Source: Helopsaltes ochotensis (lineage: Eukaryota > Chordata > Aves > Passeriformes > Locustellidae). Taken from it: a DNA stretch of 64,000 bases. The position numbers were made by a program, and so were the translations under genes. The stretch covers positions 223,054 to 287,053 of the forward strand of contig VXBM01001010.1 of NCBI GenBank assembly GCA_013400155.1, written 5' to 3'. Under the pieces are notes generated by a model that worked only from the letters and a program-made list of their open reading frames with translations, did no database searches and was not told the origin of the DNA. Shown in pieces: positions 44,035 to 59,011 of the stretch; the stretch's first letter is position 1; every line of letters starts with the position of its first letter.

Positions 44035-46740
44035 CTTTAGTTTATGGCTTTATCTAATTCATGTTTGATTTAGATTCTAGTTTTTCTCACATTCAGAAAA
44101 AAAAATGTTGTCAAACAGGCAATGCCTCTTAACATACCTGTGAGTTCATCTCCTGCTCTGAATAGAGGAAGGGAGTATAACAGGGAGCAGGTGTTGCTCC
44201 TCCCAGCTTTACACATACTCGACTCTAATGCTTCTTTTAGAAATGTTTCCTTCTCCAAAGAGCCAAGTAAAAACTGTCATCCTGAAAATGATGACCAATT
44301 AAGAAACTGCAGCATGGAAATTTCAGGAGAGGGAACAGCATATGACCCTTATAAAGTGCTGCAAGCACTGTGGAGAACAAACAACCGTGTTTGGCTCCTG
44401 GCAATATCTTTAAAAATTCAAATATGAAGTAGCCCAAGAGGAGCTGGTTGTAGAGTGGTGTGGTCTGGTTTTTCTCCAACATCTTCCAGCCAGAACTTGG
44501 GAAGAATTTCAATTTTAAAAGGTACATTTCTATTTCACAGTGGTTAAAAAGGCATAATTTCTTGACAAAAGTGTATCTGGCCAAATTTTAAAGACTTTTT
44601 TCTCTTCTTCCATGGCTAATTTTTGATTAAGACCTGCTTTGCAACAATGCCAGTTAATTCCAAATCTTACATACTTCAGAACATGGAGAAAGATGCTGCA
44701 GATTTATTGACCAGGCTGGATGTATTTTATTAACACCACCTTTAGGAAGTCTAATTCTGATTCATTTGCAGAAATTTCACAATTTGGCAGTGCTGTCTGG
44801 CAGACTTCCTCTTGATCTTTAATTGACTGAATCTTAGGATTGGCCTGAATAGAAAGCTTTGTTTGAATGGGAACTTCAGCTAGAACTTTTTGAGAACATG
44901 AGGCACACAGGTAAATGTTCAAGAGTTTAGAAGAAACCAGTAGTTCCTGATCAATGCAGTTAGTGTTCTAATTCACATATCTGTTAGAAATAGAACTTTT
45001 CCAAAAGCTTCTGTCTAAATTTAAATGGACTGTTTATAGCAACCAGCCAGTAATACAATATACTGAGCAAAATGTGCTGAGCATGTGAAGCCAACAGGGT
45101 TATTAAGCCATGAATAAATCATTGGTTCAAATGAACTTGCACTAACGACGGTGCCCATTTAAAGAAAATGTACCACTTAATTCAAAGTGTTTCAGAGTTT
45201 GTAATAATAATTATAGCCTTAATCACCAGGAGGCAATGTTTCTTTCCCTTGGTGGCAGAGGAAACCTTAGTGATGTAGGACTTCTCCTCCTCTAGAAATA
45301 AGAATCTAATTTCCCCATGACAATCATATCAGACACGTGCTGCTGTATGGGATTATTCCCCTCTGCCAAATGGGGAAAGGCAGGGAAAGATGACAAATTT
45401 GGCCTTGTATATTGTTTTTAGGACATGAATGTCTTTGACTCTTAATTCCTGTGCTATGGGGAATTGCCATGTCCAGATTTGGGTTTTGGCGTTTAAAACT
45501 GGAACAAAAAGTCAAAATTCACTGCAGACTGGAGGTCGATTGCAGCTTTTTAAAACACTCCATCGCCGCTGAAAAAAAATGTAAATGTGCATATAAGGTA
45601 AAATGGAACTTTTCCATGAGGCAGCTCCTCCTGGCAGTGGTGGTAGGGCCACGGGACCAGATGACCCTCGGGTCTGCTTTGATGTGGCTGTTCTCAGGCT
45701 CAGAGCATTCATCGACCCTTTGGGCTCCACGAGGTAGGAGGAAACACGACCTTAACACACCTCTGGGGATTCATTCAGTGGGGCAAACACTGACCTTATT
45801 TACCTGGCTTCCTGGAAACCTTTTGCTTCTAGCGGCACTCAGAAAGTCAAAGCCATCTTTTTTAGAGAGAGACCTGAAAATGCAGGGTACTGAACCAAAA
45901 GGAAAGCAATCAAAATGTAAGCTTTCTGCAGCTCCGTGTATTGCAACCCCCTGCATTAGTGCCCTCTATGACTTCTGGGGAAGACTTTTATTTCTTTTTT
46001 CAGACAGAGCTATGTGAATTCATACACTTTGGATGTTTGCAAGTATGTTCCCAATTAAGAGGAAGAATTTAAAGTTACTTTATGTGTGAGTACTTTCTGC
46101 AGCTTTTATTTTTTATGGTGTTTGATGCACTTTATCCTCCTAAAACTTGAAGACACGACAGTTAATGCTGTGGGATGGGATGAGATGGAGTCTGAAGAAT
46201 AGAAAAGCACCAGAAACAGCTTTGTATAAGGTTGCCTATAATCCCCTGCTAAATCCATCCTTCAAAAAACATCTTGAAAGGGATGGTGGTGATGTTGTTG
46301 CCACAGAAGCAGTGTGAGTGTTCACACGTGCTGCAGTATACCAGAACCAGCCCTGTTGGGAATGCCCCAAGTAGCAAAACCGGGGAAGGAGGGAATTTGC
46401 CCTTGAGACTTGTAGTGGGAAGTACCAAGTGGGTTAGTTTTCCTGCAGCATCAGTTTTCCCACTGCACTCACTTTTCCTATTTTTCACTAAAAAAGAGAA
46501 GAAAGCACCAAGGGAGTGGGATAGAAATGAGAAAGAGAGGAATGGTAAGGACTCTCCTGTCTGTGGGATGTGGATTTATGAGTCTCATAAAATGCTTTTC
46601 TTCTTTTCCTAAGAAAAGAGAGAAATAATCATCCAATTCTGTTATCTTTAAGATAATGATTTATGCTCTCAGAATGAGTGCTCTTTCCACTTCTCCACAT
46701 CTTTTCAGTGCCTCAACAATGTCTTGTGGAGGTTTCTTTT
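44035..46740. other. No gene recognised
   Basis: AT-rich noncoding sequence. The frame at 45451-46017 (188 codons) shows no known domain and no coding-like composition. No repeats were recognised. Confidence 0.5.
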
Positions 46741-46747
46741 CCCAAGA

Positions 46748-46810
46748 AAGGTTGGATCAGATGATCCTTGGAGTCCCTTTCCAGCCTGTTTTTCTCTATG
46801 ATTCTATGAT
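46748..46810 (+). mobile_element. CR1 LINE 3' terminus
   Basis: GGTTGGATCAGATGATCCTT, GGAGTCCCTTTCCAGCC and the terminal CTATGATTCTATGAT. The tandem ATTCTATGAT tail is intact, so the 3' end is exact, while only about 60 bases of the body remain. Confidence 0.92.
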
Positions 46811-46814
46811 AAAG

Positions 46815-49800
46815 TGTGTTTGATTCTTATTTTTTCCATATGTAGTTGTGTGGTGTTCTCCATTAAGGCCTCTGTGATTGTGTCTCTGGGAAATGTGTGT
46901 AGAAAGGTAATAATTCACATGATAATCTGTGCCAGAGTCAAGATCTGTGTAATTAACCTACATACCCTAAGTGCTGCAGAGCTAAAGAAATTTGTGGCTT
47001 CTAACCTGGGCTTTATGAAAAATCTAGTTTTCTATTTGATATTGTATGGGTAATTCGTATTATGTCATTCAAGTTTGCAAAATACATCTCCAGAGTATTG
47101 GTTCTTGGATGATTAGTGATGAACATTAATCATAATTAAAGGCATGTCATTATTTGAACTTTTGAATTTGTGGCCTTTCAATGTTTATATGACCGTTGCA
47201 GCAGCTGCAAATATTGTTGTAAACACATGACCACATCCACGGAAAGAAATCTGTAAAAGATCAGGACACTACTGAAAGCAGGGCTTTCTTTTCCTGGACT
47301 TTAAATGGTGTCAGCAGCACAGTTACCTCCCCAATGTCTTCCCTTTTCTTCCTAATGCAGAGAAGAGCCAGCTTTGCCTTCCTTTACAAACCCCTGGATG
47401 ACAGGGGGTCCAAATTAATTCTGACACCATCTTTATGTACCATTTGCACATTGCAGGAGAATGTTTAAGTGAGGGAAGGTAAATATTTAAAGGAGCTGTC
47501 ACAGCCTGTAGCCAGCGGGCGTGTGCTGTGGACACGTCACCCCAAAACGTGTTGGAGGATGCGCCATGGTGAGGTAAGGCACAAAGCACCTTTCTCATCA
47601 CGTGCCCAAAGAGGTTGGGCCCAACACTGCCAAAGAAACAGCGAAATAGGGTTTGTTTTCAGAGGGCTCGTTCCCACGCAGCCTCCAGCTCGCTCACCCC
47701 GGCTCGGGCTGCGTGGAGTGGACAGAGCATTTCAATTTCCAGTTCTGCCTGTAGGGAAATGAAGGGGCATGTGTTTTAAGACCTACTGCTTCTCCTTGCA
47801 GAGGTCACACCAGTTCAGTGAGAACTGGGTTTGGCTTCCCATGACACAGCAATCCGAGGGGGAAAAAATATGTGAATCCTGGCTTCAATGGATAATGTCA
47901 AACGCAGATGTGTCATTATGCCTTGCCCTGCTGTCTGCAGGGGCAGGGCTGAGCCTTGTGCTTCTACTGACAGGGGTCTTGCATGCTTCAGATGTTGAAG
48001 GCAACTGTACTTTTTGTGTCTCTAGAGAGTGTGCAGTGCCCCCACCCCCTGCCTTCCCCAGCATTCCATCCATCCTGGTCCCCTTCCTCCCTCACAGCCT
48101 TTGTCTCCTGGGTTTTGTCTTCCTTCAGCCCAATCCTCTATGAAAGCAACAGAGGGAATTGGGAGGGGCTGGGCTGTCATTTTCCTTCCTTCACATCCAT
48201 CCCAGAATAAATCTGAGGGTGGCTTCTGAGTTTCAAGTGAGCTAGCAGCAGTTTTAAGCATTGTCCTGCACGTTCTGCTCTGACTCCTGGTTTTTCTCTG
48301 CTTGTTGAGTGCAACCTCACATTAGAGAGGGAGCTGTCCTGCTGCCTGCAGCAAGCAGGGAGTGCAGAAGGAGGGGACACTTCACTCATCAGCTCTCACT
48401 GCTTTCATCTGTGATGCCAGGCCTTGGAGTCACATCTGTGAGTTTTCCAGGATGGTGGGAATCCCACTCAGTTGTATTGATGGAGACATATTGTGCAACC
48501 TGTGTGTTTTCCTCAGCCTTTTTCTCACTTAAAACCCTTTTAAGTGAACCCTTTTTGTTGTTTTTGAGCATGTTTCCCCCTGCCCTACTTCATATCTCAA
48601 GTTAAAAATCACCGTTAAAGGTTTTACAGATAACTGCTTATTTTTATTGCATCCTGCAGGCAGAGCTCAAAGGTTGGGAGGAAAGATGTGCGAAACTGAG
48701 AGGATTTCCTTTGTGATGGAGCATTCGGGCTCCAGCCAATTCTTTAGCCAAATTTTCTTTGTCAGCCTTCGTTTCAGAAGATGACCAGTTAATACTAGAA
48801 TAAAATGGGGCCTTTAATTCTTACTCTTAGGTTTTTCCCTGTTGGCTTTCAAACCAAGGATGTTTCTGAAATGTTTAGATGCAGATGTGTTTCTGTGTTT
48901 TCTTCCAGGGAGTGAGCAATGGCAGCACTGCAAGTCCTCAAATGAGTGCAAGATGATAATGCTTTACAGAAAAAACCTTTGTTGGTGGAAAATTAAGTAA
49001 ACAATTTCCTAGATTCTTTTTTGCAGCAAACAATTTTTTTTAATGTGCTGTGAGGGAGAAAAAATTAGTGGTTTTGACATCTTCAAAAATCTAGGTTTTC
49101 ATGTAAAACTTTCTTGAAAAAAACCCCAACACTTTAGTTTTGTAATGAAAGTAAACGAGCTTGAAGTCACAGTGAAATATTCTGCTCCCAAATTGCTTCT
49201 TGTTTGATGCACTGGAAATTACATTTTCTGAGGTAATGAAGAACAAATTGTGTTGTAGCAGGAGCCAAACAGTCTTGTTCCAAACAAAAGGTTGTTTGTA
49301 CAACCTGTGTGCTGGAGTGTGCCAGGAAGTGTGTGAGGAAAGAGCAGTGACACTCCAGATGCCACACTTTGCCAACCCTTCCATTTTCAGGTTTTTTGAA
49401 TTGCAAAATTTATCTGGTGTTTTGGATGAAATAATAGAGATCCAGATCCAACAAGCAGTCTGTCTTCAGTGGCCTGATAAATTGTTCTTAATTTTCTGGA
49501 ATAGGTTAATTTCATTTAGGTAAGGAAAGGCAAAAAAGCAAGCTTTTCAGGGCACTGCCAACAAGAAGATTAAGTCAGCATCAAATCCATTAGTCAACCA
49601 ATTTATCTGTGTTGGCTAACACCATTTCAGCCTCTTTGTCTTACTTTTTTTTTCCCCTTGGGTGGCAATTTAGGTAACTCACAATTTCACTGCTGTATTG
49701 TGGCATTACATGGTGGTTGCTCTGCATAAAACTAGGCTTACTGCCCTCTTAATTTTTTTAAGCAGATTTCATTTAGTTTTATTTTTTCATGGTAAGTTTT

Positions 49801-52800
49801 TCTCCTCCTGTGAATGTGCCATTTATTCGAAAACTCATTTCTGGGACTGTGAAATCCCAATCCTTGTTGTAGGCTACTGCAGAACATGCCTGTAGTACAA
49901 GTTGCCTCTATTACTTGCACATGTTTATGTGTCCATCGTTACTCAGCGCCAGCTCTGAGTTCCTTTCAGGACACCTGCTCCAGGCTCCATGGTGTGCTTC
50001 CTTGGGGTTGTCTTGGCAGTCTTTGTTTTCCTCATTTTAGTTTCTTATGACAGAGGATTGGAGATTCCTCATAGACAGAAGTTCTGGTGTCAGTTGAAGT
50101 CTAACCACTGATGGAGACTCTTTTCACCTTTGGAATATTTCTAAGATGTGTCCACCTTTTGAGGATTCTTTGCTAATTCCCTGGTGTTATATTTTTCAAA
50201 TTCTTCCAAGAAAGGTGTGTGCCAGCTGTTATCCCTTCCTTTGCTGGTGTTGCTGAAGCAGTTAGGGATTTCAGGAGAAGTACTGGTTTAGAGAAGGCTT
50301 CTGCTAATAACTTCTTGCCCACAATGAGTTTTCATCTTCTAACCTGAGACATTGGAGGTTAGTTTCACTTGAAGTCAGCAGCAGCCTCTCAACAGGAAAT
50401 GTTCCTCTGCTACCATGGTGGGGAATGACTCCACAGAGTTGGTGGGAAGAGCGTTGCCTATGGAATTTAAAGTTGCACGTGCTACCATTCAGCATTTCTT
50501 GATCTAAGCTCCTCCCAGCATGGGGGATTGTGGGGAACTCCAGGACTGGTAAACAGGGATGTGCTGCTGCCAGTTCCATCCCACTTCTTTTGGTTGCTCT
50601 TGCATGTCACAGGCTCCTGAGCCCGCTCTGCACGGAGCTGTAGGGAGTGAAGTGTTCAGTGGGGGAGGACGGCCCGAGAGCCAGAAGGCGAGCGTGTCAG
50701 AAATATTTTAACTTCTATTCTGCCCTCCTGTCAATGACATCCTCGTACCTGTAGATACCAGTGAATCCAAGGGAGGCAGATCTTCTGCTGGCAGAGCAGG
50801 AAGCTGAAACATGCAGAGGCAGCGGTTTGCTCGTGCTGCGTGGCAATTAACTGGAAAAGTCCTTGCTTGAAACAAGAATGTGTCTCTTGTTTTGTCCTTA
50901 CATTCAGTTCTCCTATATAAGACTAGTTCTTACTAATTAAGTGCAGAATTACGCAGCGCAATCACCTTCTGCCCTCTAAAGAAATAGAGAACAAAACCTG
51001 TCAGCACTGCACTCTCCCGCTGTGGGATAATCTGGAACTGGCTGCTGGTTATGTACTTCATTTGTTTGGTTTGTCAGTGTCTATTAGGGGCCTGATTGAA
51101 GCAAAACCATCCCATCCCCTCTGGAAATCAGCGTCCTTCTAGCAAAACGTGCAGCTTGGCTTGCAGGATACTTTTTAGCCCCCAGTATTTCCCTGTGGTG
51201 CCTCTACAAAATCAGCTCCATGTGTGACTTGTGCAGGCCTTGTGCAATCCTGTTCCCCCAGCAATCCCAGCTGCTTTTTGCACTCACCAGTGTCTGGTGG
51301 CAGAGAGAATTTGGGAGTGCTGATAGTTGGTGACAAGTATGGCTTTGACCTCTCTGGGAAGAAGGAAAGGTGTGTTCTGTTCCCGGGTGGGACTGCTGCT
51401 CCAGCCCCATCAGCATCCTCCATGCTGTAATGGAATATTGCAAACACCAAGTGAAGAGCAGTGAAATTCAGTCTGATTAAGATTTATTGCTTTAATATTG
51501 GAGAGTTTAAGCTGATACCAGATTAACATATTCATAGGGTTTTAGGAACTGCTTGGGTATTAACTGCTACCTTTTAATCTGAAAACTTTGCAAGGGTGTC
51601 GCGTCTCTTCTGCGCTAATGACTCAGTCTGTCTTTGTAAGAGGTTGAATTTCTTTACATGGTGTTTTGAGACTAAATGTGAAAGAGGGGAAATGGCCCTT
51701 AATTTTAACAAGTTCCCATTTGGTTTAACAGCTGCTGTGAGATCTCTCTTGTCTTTTTGGCTGTGTTTGCCACTTTGGCAGTGTGTTTCTGGTTGTCAGA
51801 GTCATACAGAGTTCTAATGAAGTGCAACACTTTTTTCTTTTCCCTACAGCTGTTATTTGTCATTTGATATAACTCTGCCTTGTGAGAGTTTTATTCCTGA
51901 ATAATGATAAAAGGACAGCTAGTATCAGAAGGCAGTGCTGGCATGAGAGTTTCTGCTTTGTTGCTAACATAGAAGAAGCCATCGCTCTCCTTTTAAAGGA
52001 TGTGTTATGTGGCTGAATTTGGGAAAGCTTTTCAACTCCTGAGGGAGCCAACACCAGCCTCTTCCTCTGTTCTGCCCTTTGCTGCTACCCTGTCCTAATT
52101 AGCAGTTAAACTCCACGCCCTGTGCTCCCAGTGCCAAGACACTGACTTCTGGCAGTCACTCGAGGTTTGTTTCTCCTTGCAGCGCAGTAAACACTGTGTG
52201 TTTCTCCACTGTGCTCCCAGATGAGGGCTGTGAGACCTGCTGAGTCAGCAGCCGTGGCCCCTGCTCCTTGGGGTTCATCTTCCTCCGCCCCAGAGCCGGG
52301 GAGATGTGGCAGCCAGGGCTGGGTGGTGTCACAGCCTGGGCACGGTGTCACCCTGGGGAGGTCCTTGGGTGGTTCAGGCTGGAGAGTCTGCTGAATGAGC
52401 TGTGATCTGTTATTTTGTGTAAATCTGTTACTGAAGCCGCAAATCCTGGTTCCTGCTAACTCTGACATTACAATTAACCCCCTGATTCCATAGAATACGT
52501 ACAGAACTCAGCTGAGCTGTGTGAGTGTTAAAACATTTCATGTGGTTGTTGTACAAGGGTGGTCCTGCCGGGTTGAAGGTGACTCCCACACTCTCGAGAT
52601 ATTTCTTGAGCTGCCTGAATGAATGTGCAACCAACCCCCATGCCTGACAGGGAAATACACAGCATATCACCACATGCTGCCAGCTCTGCTTGGGAAGCAG
52701 AGATTTTTGCTGGACTCCACTCATTCATGTGCAAAGCTCTCATCCATTGCCAGCAGCGTGCCAAGCAAATTTTTGGACAGAATTTTTGCAAAGCTCATTG

Positions 52801-53685
52801 TAATGCACACTAGCCTTGCCTGACGTCTCCCTCTGTGTTTCTGTGCTTTTGGGGCTCCCTTTGAAGGAGGAGATGGGCAACATGCTGTGAGTTTTCATTC
52901 CCTACCTGGATATGTCTGTATTGCACTGCTGCTGAGGACTGGTAACCCTCATCCTTTTTAACCCTGCCAAATCAATCCCCTCTTAGAAAAGTACCTTTAA
53001 TGATAGGTGATATTCCCAGTACCCTAAAGATATCAGGGTGAATGTATGGCATTGGTATTTGTTACAAATACTTCTCCCTAGAAGACTGTATTAAGCCCAC
53101 GCTTCATTTCATCCTTAAAACTTCTTTTACTTTGGAGTTAGTTCATAAACAAAATTACTTTATTGGGGACAGATAACAACATGGGGTTTCAGCAATTAAA
53201 TGAAAAGTAGCAGGGAATCCTAAGGAGAGGAAATGGAGGGTCATAAATGGCTCTGAAGAGGCTTGAAGGCAGGAATTAATATCTTATGCTTAATGAATGA
53301 CAACTCTTCAAAGAATGCTGTTAGATAAAGCAGTAGAAGTGGAGAAGAGGGCATTTCAGAAATTGCATAGAGTAAGAGAGGTTTTTCTTTTAGAAATTTA
53401 GCAAATTTGACCGTTTCTCTTGTGTTTGGAGAGGGTGGCAAATGAAAGCATGACCTCTAAAACTGATAGAAATTCCAGCACTTCAGGAGCAAAAGGCAGT
53501 GTGAAAAGCTATAGCCTTCTCCTCTGTTTTGCCCCTGCCAGAGGAGAGATCTCACACTGAGTGAAGGTGCTGAGTTATTCCTTTGTTTTTGAGTTTACTC
53601 AACCAGCACATGTCTAAAGCTTTTTTTAACGGTAGGAAGTAGGGTGGAAGGTAGCTTAGATTTGAGTAGGGGCAATGTAGTTATA
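46815..53685. other. No gene recognised
   Basis: Nearly 7 kb without recognised coding exons or interspersed repeats, AT-rich except for moderately GC-rich patches near 47500-47720, 48020-48200 and 52110-52370. Candidate open frames there lack splice-site or family support. Confidence 0.5.
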
Positions 53686-53688
53686 GAA

Positions 53689-53885
53689 ATCATAGAATCT
53701 TAGGTTCATTAAGGTTGGAAAAGAACTCTAAGATCATTAAGTCCAACCATTAGCCCAGCACTGCCATGTTCACCACTAAGCTGTATCCCCCCAGTGCCGC
53801 ATGCTCACATTTTTTGAACACTTGAAGGGATGGTGATTCCACCATTTACCCAGGCAGCCTGTTCCAAGTGAAGAAAGGCTCCTCC
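53689..53885 (-). mobile_element. CR1 LINE 3'-end fragment
   Basis: The plus strand begins ATCATAGAATCTTAGGTTCA, then TTAAGTCCAACCATTAGCCC, AGCACTGCCATGTTCACCAC and CAGGCAGCCTGTTCCAAG. This is the inverted CR1 3' region including its terminus. Homology fades after GTGAAGAAA. Confidence 0.92.
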
Positions 53886-53889
53886 TTGT

Positions 53890-56800
53890 CAGCAATTTTT
53901 AAGAGCTGTGGCTGAGGAGGATGATGAATCAGCCTCTCAGGGTCCCTTCAGCTCTGTTGTTGCTGTTGGAATTTATGGTCACACCTTCAGCTGTACAAAC
54001 ATGGAGGTGAGGAGCAGAGTCTCCTTTACCAACCACCAACTGGCTTGAAAGGTCCACTCAGGGTTAGCATTAAAGTCCTCACCTCCTGATGGGAATCGTG
54101 AGGCTCAAGTTAACACATGACCACTTTGAAGTACGGAGGTGTGGATGTTAAGTAGTTTCAGAGAGAAGAAATGCCTGTGTTTTATTTCTTGCTGAGAAAA
54201 GTTCATTAGGGAGAAAAAGGGAAAGGAGGGGAAACGTTTGAAGGGGACACTGAAAGCACCATCAATTGATGGTGGTTATACAACTCTAAAAGTAGGCCTG
54301 CCCTTACCACTACAGATTAGAAAGTAGGGCTCGGGGGTATTCCAGGATTAGGCAATTTAGCTAAATACGTCAACGTTCCTTTGGCTTATGTGGATGGCCT
54401 TTTTTTTCAGCATGTTTTATTCTTTCTGGAGCTTTTTTTTCTTCTTTTTTTTTTTGCTGAGGGCAAAAACAAAGTTTGTGTAAGAGCAGAATCCAGCAAT
54501 GCTCTTCTATTAGAAGCTGTTGATAGCAAAGTGTCTGCCAGCCTCATCAAGCATTTTCCAGAAGTGTGAGATCTGCCCTTGAATGCATGCATTGCTGCCT
54601 GTAAGTCTGATTACTTACTTCCTTCATTAATTTAGGTGTCACTGTCCCATGGAGTCGTATTTGCCTCCAAGCCACTTGGATATTATCCACCACTAGGCTC
54701 CCATTGAGATCAGTGTTGGAGCACACCCACTCGAGCCATTTGTTCACGCAGGCTCATGTTGGAACACATTAACTCTGGACTTCACTGCAAAAACATCTTT
54801 TCTCCTTTTATAGACCCACACATTGCACCTCAGTGCTTCGTAAGTCATTAGGAAAAGAACGGCAGCAGATGCCATCCAGCAATACATTTGGGACTGCCTA
54901 GTCCAAGTTTCTCAGACCATCGATCGTTTCTTCTTGTTCATCCTGTACCCAGGCTTGACTTGAGTTCTGTAAACCCTGTGGAATATCTGGAGCGAATCTT
55001 TTGCTGATGTTCTGGGAAACACTGTTTTTTGGACTCCCTTCTGGGAAAATGAGGACACGAGAGGGTTTTTTTTTAATTATTTTCCGGTATCATTATATTC
55101 TTACTGAACCAACTTTAACTGTTTGCATTGGACTTTTGCCTATGTAATAGTATCAGAGTCCCTAAAGTGTTTCCAGGTGAAAGTAACTCTCCATTTCCTG
55201 TGGGATTAGTAAATAGTTATGAATGAATCAGGAGGTCCAGAACAGATTTTCTTTTACTTTCTTTTCTCCTACTTGCATGCACAGTGTCTTTCACAGTTCA
55301 CATAGTCTTGATGAAGCCATGACATCTTGGGGCTCTTTCTTTGCCTGTCTATTGTAAGGAACATTACTACTCTTTCTAACAGATTGTGAAAGCTGAATGA
55401 ACAGGAATTCAAGTATTTCAACCTTTTTCTCTGCTCTTAGTTGCTTAGTTGCCCGTGCTGCTTTCCTGTCCCTCATGGCACCATTTCTCTTCCAGCCTCA
55501 TCTCCACTGTGTGTGTGTAACTGTGGCTGTACCTGCTTCATGCCAGGTTCAGAGTGAGGCCACAGGAGAGAAAAAAAAGCGGGCTCCAAGGAATTCTGTG
55601 AACTAAATCTAGCCCATGGGTTTGGTTTTTTTTTGTTTGAAAAAATATATTAAGGTCTTCCGAAGAAAAACCAATCAATTGCAGCACAGCACTCCCTGCA
55701 AGGCATACCAGGACTGTGCTGTAGCCTACAATTAGGCTATCACCTTGGAGATAATTTGGATCCAAATTATGTTTCTTTTTCCTAAGTCTAGTGGCAAATG
55801 CTGTGCAGAAGCACAGGTGATGATCACCCTGCTACTGCCCTAACACCCAAGCCTTCATTTAGGTAACCTAGAATTGGTTCAGAACGAGTTAAACACTAAA
55901 TAGCTTTCATCAATGGAAACATTTTTGTGTGGTGACTGTTTCTTTAGTAGCTTCATCATTTCCATATGCAATTCCAAAGAATTGTCAGGATGAAAAAACC
56001 CCTCCCATTCCCACAATCAGGAAGAGCTGGGGCTGGAGAGAGACTCATCCCTGGTATGTCAAGGCTGGGAGGTCGAGAGAAGTTGTTAGCTGTGGCAGGG
56101 TAGCATCTTCTCCTTGGCAGTGGATGTCTGTGGTTGTAGTAACTGGTGCTGGCTCTATGGTTTAGTCAACAAACTGTGCTGGTGAGGCACAAGGAGGAGC
56201 AGGAGCAGCTCCTGGGCTCGGCTGTGGTGGTTCAGCAGGGCTCTCAGACAGGATTTCTAACACGAAAATGAGCTGTGGATTCATATCTGACTGTATGCTC
56301 TGCCTGACAGCTGTCTAGGAATTGGTTGCTTGCACACAGCTCCTTTCTGGGAACACACTTTGACCAACACAAATAGCAAAAGAGCATTATTAAGTCTATT
56401 AAGCCTGAGTTGACAGATTTTTTTTTTTTCTGGAATAGTAACAGATGGCAAATGGTGGCGGTACAGCTGCTGGGACGGGGAGAGGATGGATGTTGGTTTG
56501 TCATTTCAGTGGATGCTGGCAATAATTCATATTTATGTTTATACAAGGTCTTTCCTCTTTGAGAGCACTTTACAAACCAGGTGATAAATAATGGGCCTGG
56601 AGTTAATGAGGGCTGGTAGAGCTCATCCCTGTGCCCATGTGGCCAGTGTGGGAGGGTAAATATTAAGGGCATTGGTATATGTTTCCTACACAGCCTGGAT
56701 GTGGATGAGGCAGCTGCTTTCCATAACATAGTGCCCCTCAGGCAGAGGAGGAAGGTAAACAGCTGGAGTTCAGGGGGGGACACTGGTATCCAGGCTGTCA

Positions 56801-58970
56801 GGTGCTAATTTGGATACCTGGGCTGACCTCTGGCTGCGTGGAGTTTTGTGCAGACTCTTCCCAAAGACATCTGTGCCCCACAAGAAGCTGCCTTAGGGAG
56901 TAGGTAGCCACCAGCCCTGCTGTCCTTGCAGGGTCAGACACAGCAGCCAGGGCTCTGCAGATCACCTGGCAGAGGTGCTGAGGCTTCCTCTCACTTTGTG
57001 CAAGTTGGGGGGTGGCCCCAAGGGCCTCTTGACTCTCACACTTGCTCTCCATCAGCCTTGCTGGGATGTGCTGTGAAGGCAGGCAGTGTTTCCAGGCTCA
57101 TCCTTGGAATTGGTATGAGAAGAAATCAAGATTTTGTGTGGATTGGCTCACTATGTGTTACTGCAGGTGATGAGTTTGGTTTATATAACAGAGAAATTAC
57201 AGAAATCTGGGCCTCATAACCAGAAGGGGCACCTTTTAGCACTTCTTTTGTATTTATTAGGGGCTGGATCAAGACCACCACTCACTCCTCCTCCATTACT
57301 AGCAGATTCAGTTGCCATAATTGCATCCAGGAAAAACATCACACTAGCAAGAGCTAAGTTTAGAAATCCATAAGAATTACAGCACTGTGGTTTTCCTTCA
57401 TGTGAAGGGTCAGAACTTCCAGGAAAACACAGGAAGTAGTCATTAAAAGGCACTTAAATGAACATTAAATGGTATTTTAGAAACTTGAAAAATATTGAAG
57501 GTAGGTAAAATGTCAACTTTTTATCATTTCTCCTTTCTTTATACTATATTCAGATCACCTTTTCAGGAAGGAGTGCCAAAGTGAGCAGGATGTGTTAGGA
57601 TTAATGGGTAATAACATTTGGAAACTTGCCAAACACTGTTTCCCCGGGATGGTGTAAAAAATTCTTTTTCTTTATAAAGTGTTTGAAATTCTGGAGATGG
57701 GGAAGTTGGTCTGCAGTGGTACCAAAAGAGGGCTGACCATTTTTTAAGGGTTCAGAAGAAGACATAATTAAATAATTTTAATTCATTTGAGAGTAAATGT
57801 CCAGCTACCATTTGTGTATCAGCAAGAGAAAAATCCCCCCCTTTGCATTGCTTCCAGTGTAATGGTATGTGATAAGAGGAAGGTAAGAGGAGAGACACAA
57901 AATCATGCTAACAGGGCTATTTTCTAATTTCTAGCTCATTTCCACAGACTTCTGAGCTCAGCTGAGGCTCTGAATCTGGCTGGTCTTAGCCAAATGAAAG
58001 TTATGAATCTCTGGGGTGTGGACACTGCCAACTATTGCCCTTTTGTGCATTCAGTTAGAGTGGCTGAAGACATGGCTCAAGTATGGTTTTGGCAGCAAGA
58101 CAATTAGAAAGTCATGACTTACTTAAGAGTCTAAAATCCAGTAATCCACTCCTTCACCTGGCAATGTAAGCAATTCTTTAACCCTCAGCCAGGATAATAT
58201 ATGGTGCATAACAAATGTAATTGAAGCTCTGCAGGGCTGGCCCTTTCTTCTCCAGTAAATACTGTGAGTTTTTTCTGCTCTTTTCTCAGAGGTCCAGAGG
58301 GAAGGGCAGCTTTCACAGCTCTGGTGATGATGAGCTGATGAGAAGGCTCATGGAGCCAGTGATGCCAAAGCTGTGCCAAGGTGCCTGGTCACAGGAAGGC
58401 AGAGGAGGAGGAGAGTTTGCTTTGTGGGCTGCCTTGGCCTCACTCTGTGCCTCTGCAGGGCTGGCACAAGGCTGGGAGCAGTTTTCCCATAGGGAATGAT
58501 GCCAGCAAAGCAGATAATAGTTGTTAGCCCATAGCATTACTGCTGTTTTCTGGCTTCATGGTTGTGCTGAGAGATCTCAAAGGACTGTTTTCAGGAGGTA
58601 AATTATTCTGGAGTTTCATGCATTTTTTAGGATTTTCATATCGTCCTTCAGTTGGATACTTCCACATTGTCTAATCTTATATCCTAAGAATGCTGTGGGT
58701 TGGCAATACCTCCTGCCCTTCTTGTTATTACCCTCTGTATCATTTTATACAGCACAGTCAGGATTTGAGAGCAGCTGACAGCCCAACTGCACTGTCTGTT
58801 TAACTGCAGGAAACCACACTTAATCCCCCTCTGAATGCTAATGGAGTAATGATAACAGATAATTAATTGAATGCCTTTTCCTTTCTTTTGTTTATTCCTC
58901 TCCTTGAACATACTCCCTAAATACACAAATAAAATCCTCAATTAGAATTTATGGATTAATGAATTGAACA
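53890..58970. other. No gene recognised
   Basis: AT-rich noncoding sequence with scattered T-runs (near 54400-54455, 55067-55076, 55626-55638 and 56419-56430). No family-like coding frame and no recognised mobile element. Confidence 0.5.
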
Positions 58971-58976
58971 ACAAAT

Positions 58977-59011
58977 CTTTTTCTTTCTTTTTTTTTTCTT
59001 TTCTTTTCTTT
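58977..59011. repeat. Pyrimidine (CTTTT)n-like microsatellite
   Basis: Uninterrupted C/T-only stretch on the plus strand made of CTTT/CTTTT units, ending in CTTTTCTTTTCTTT. Confidence 0.75.
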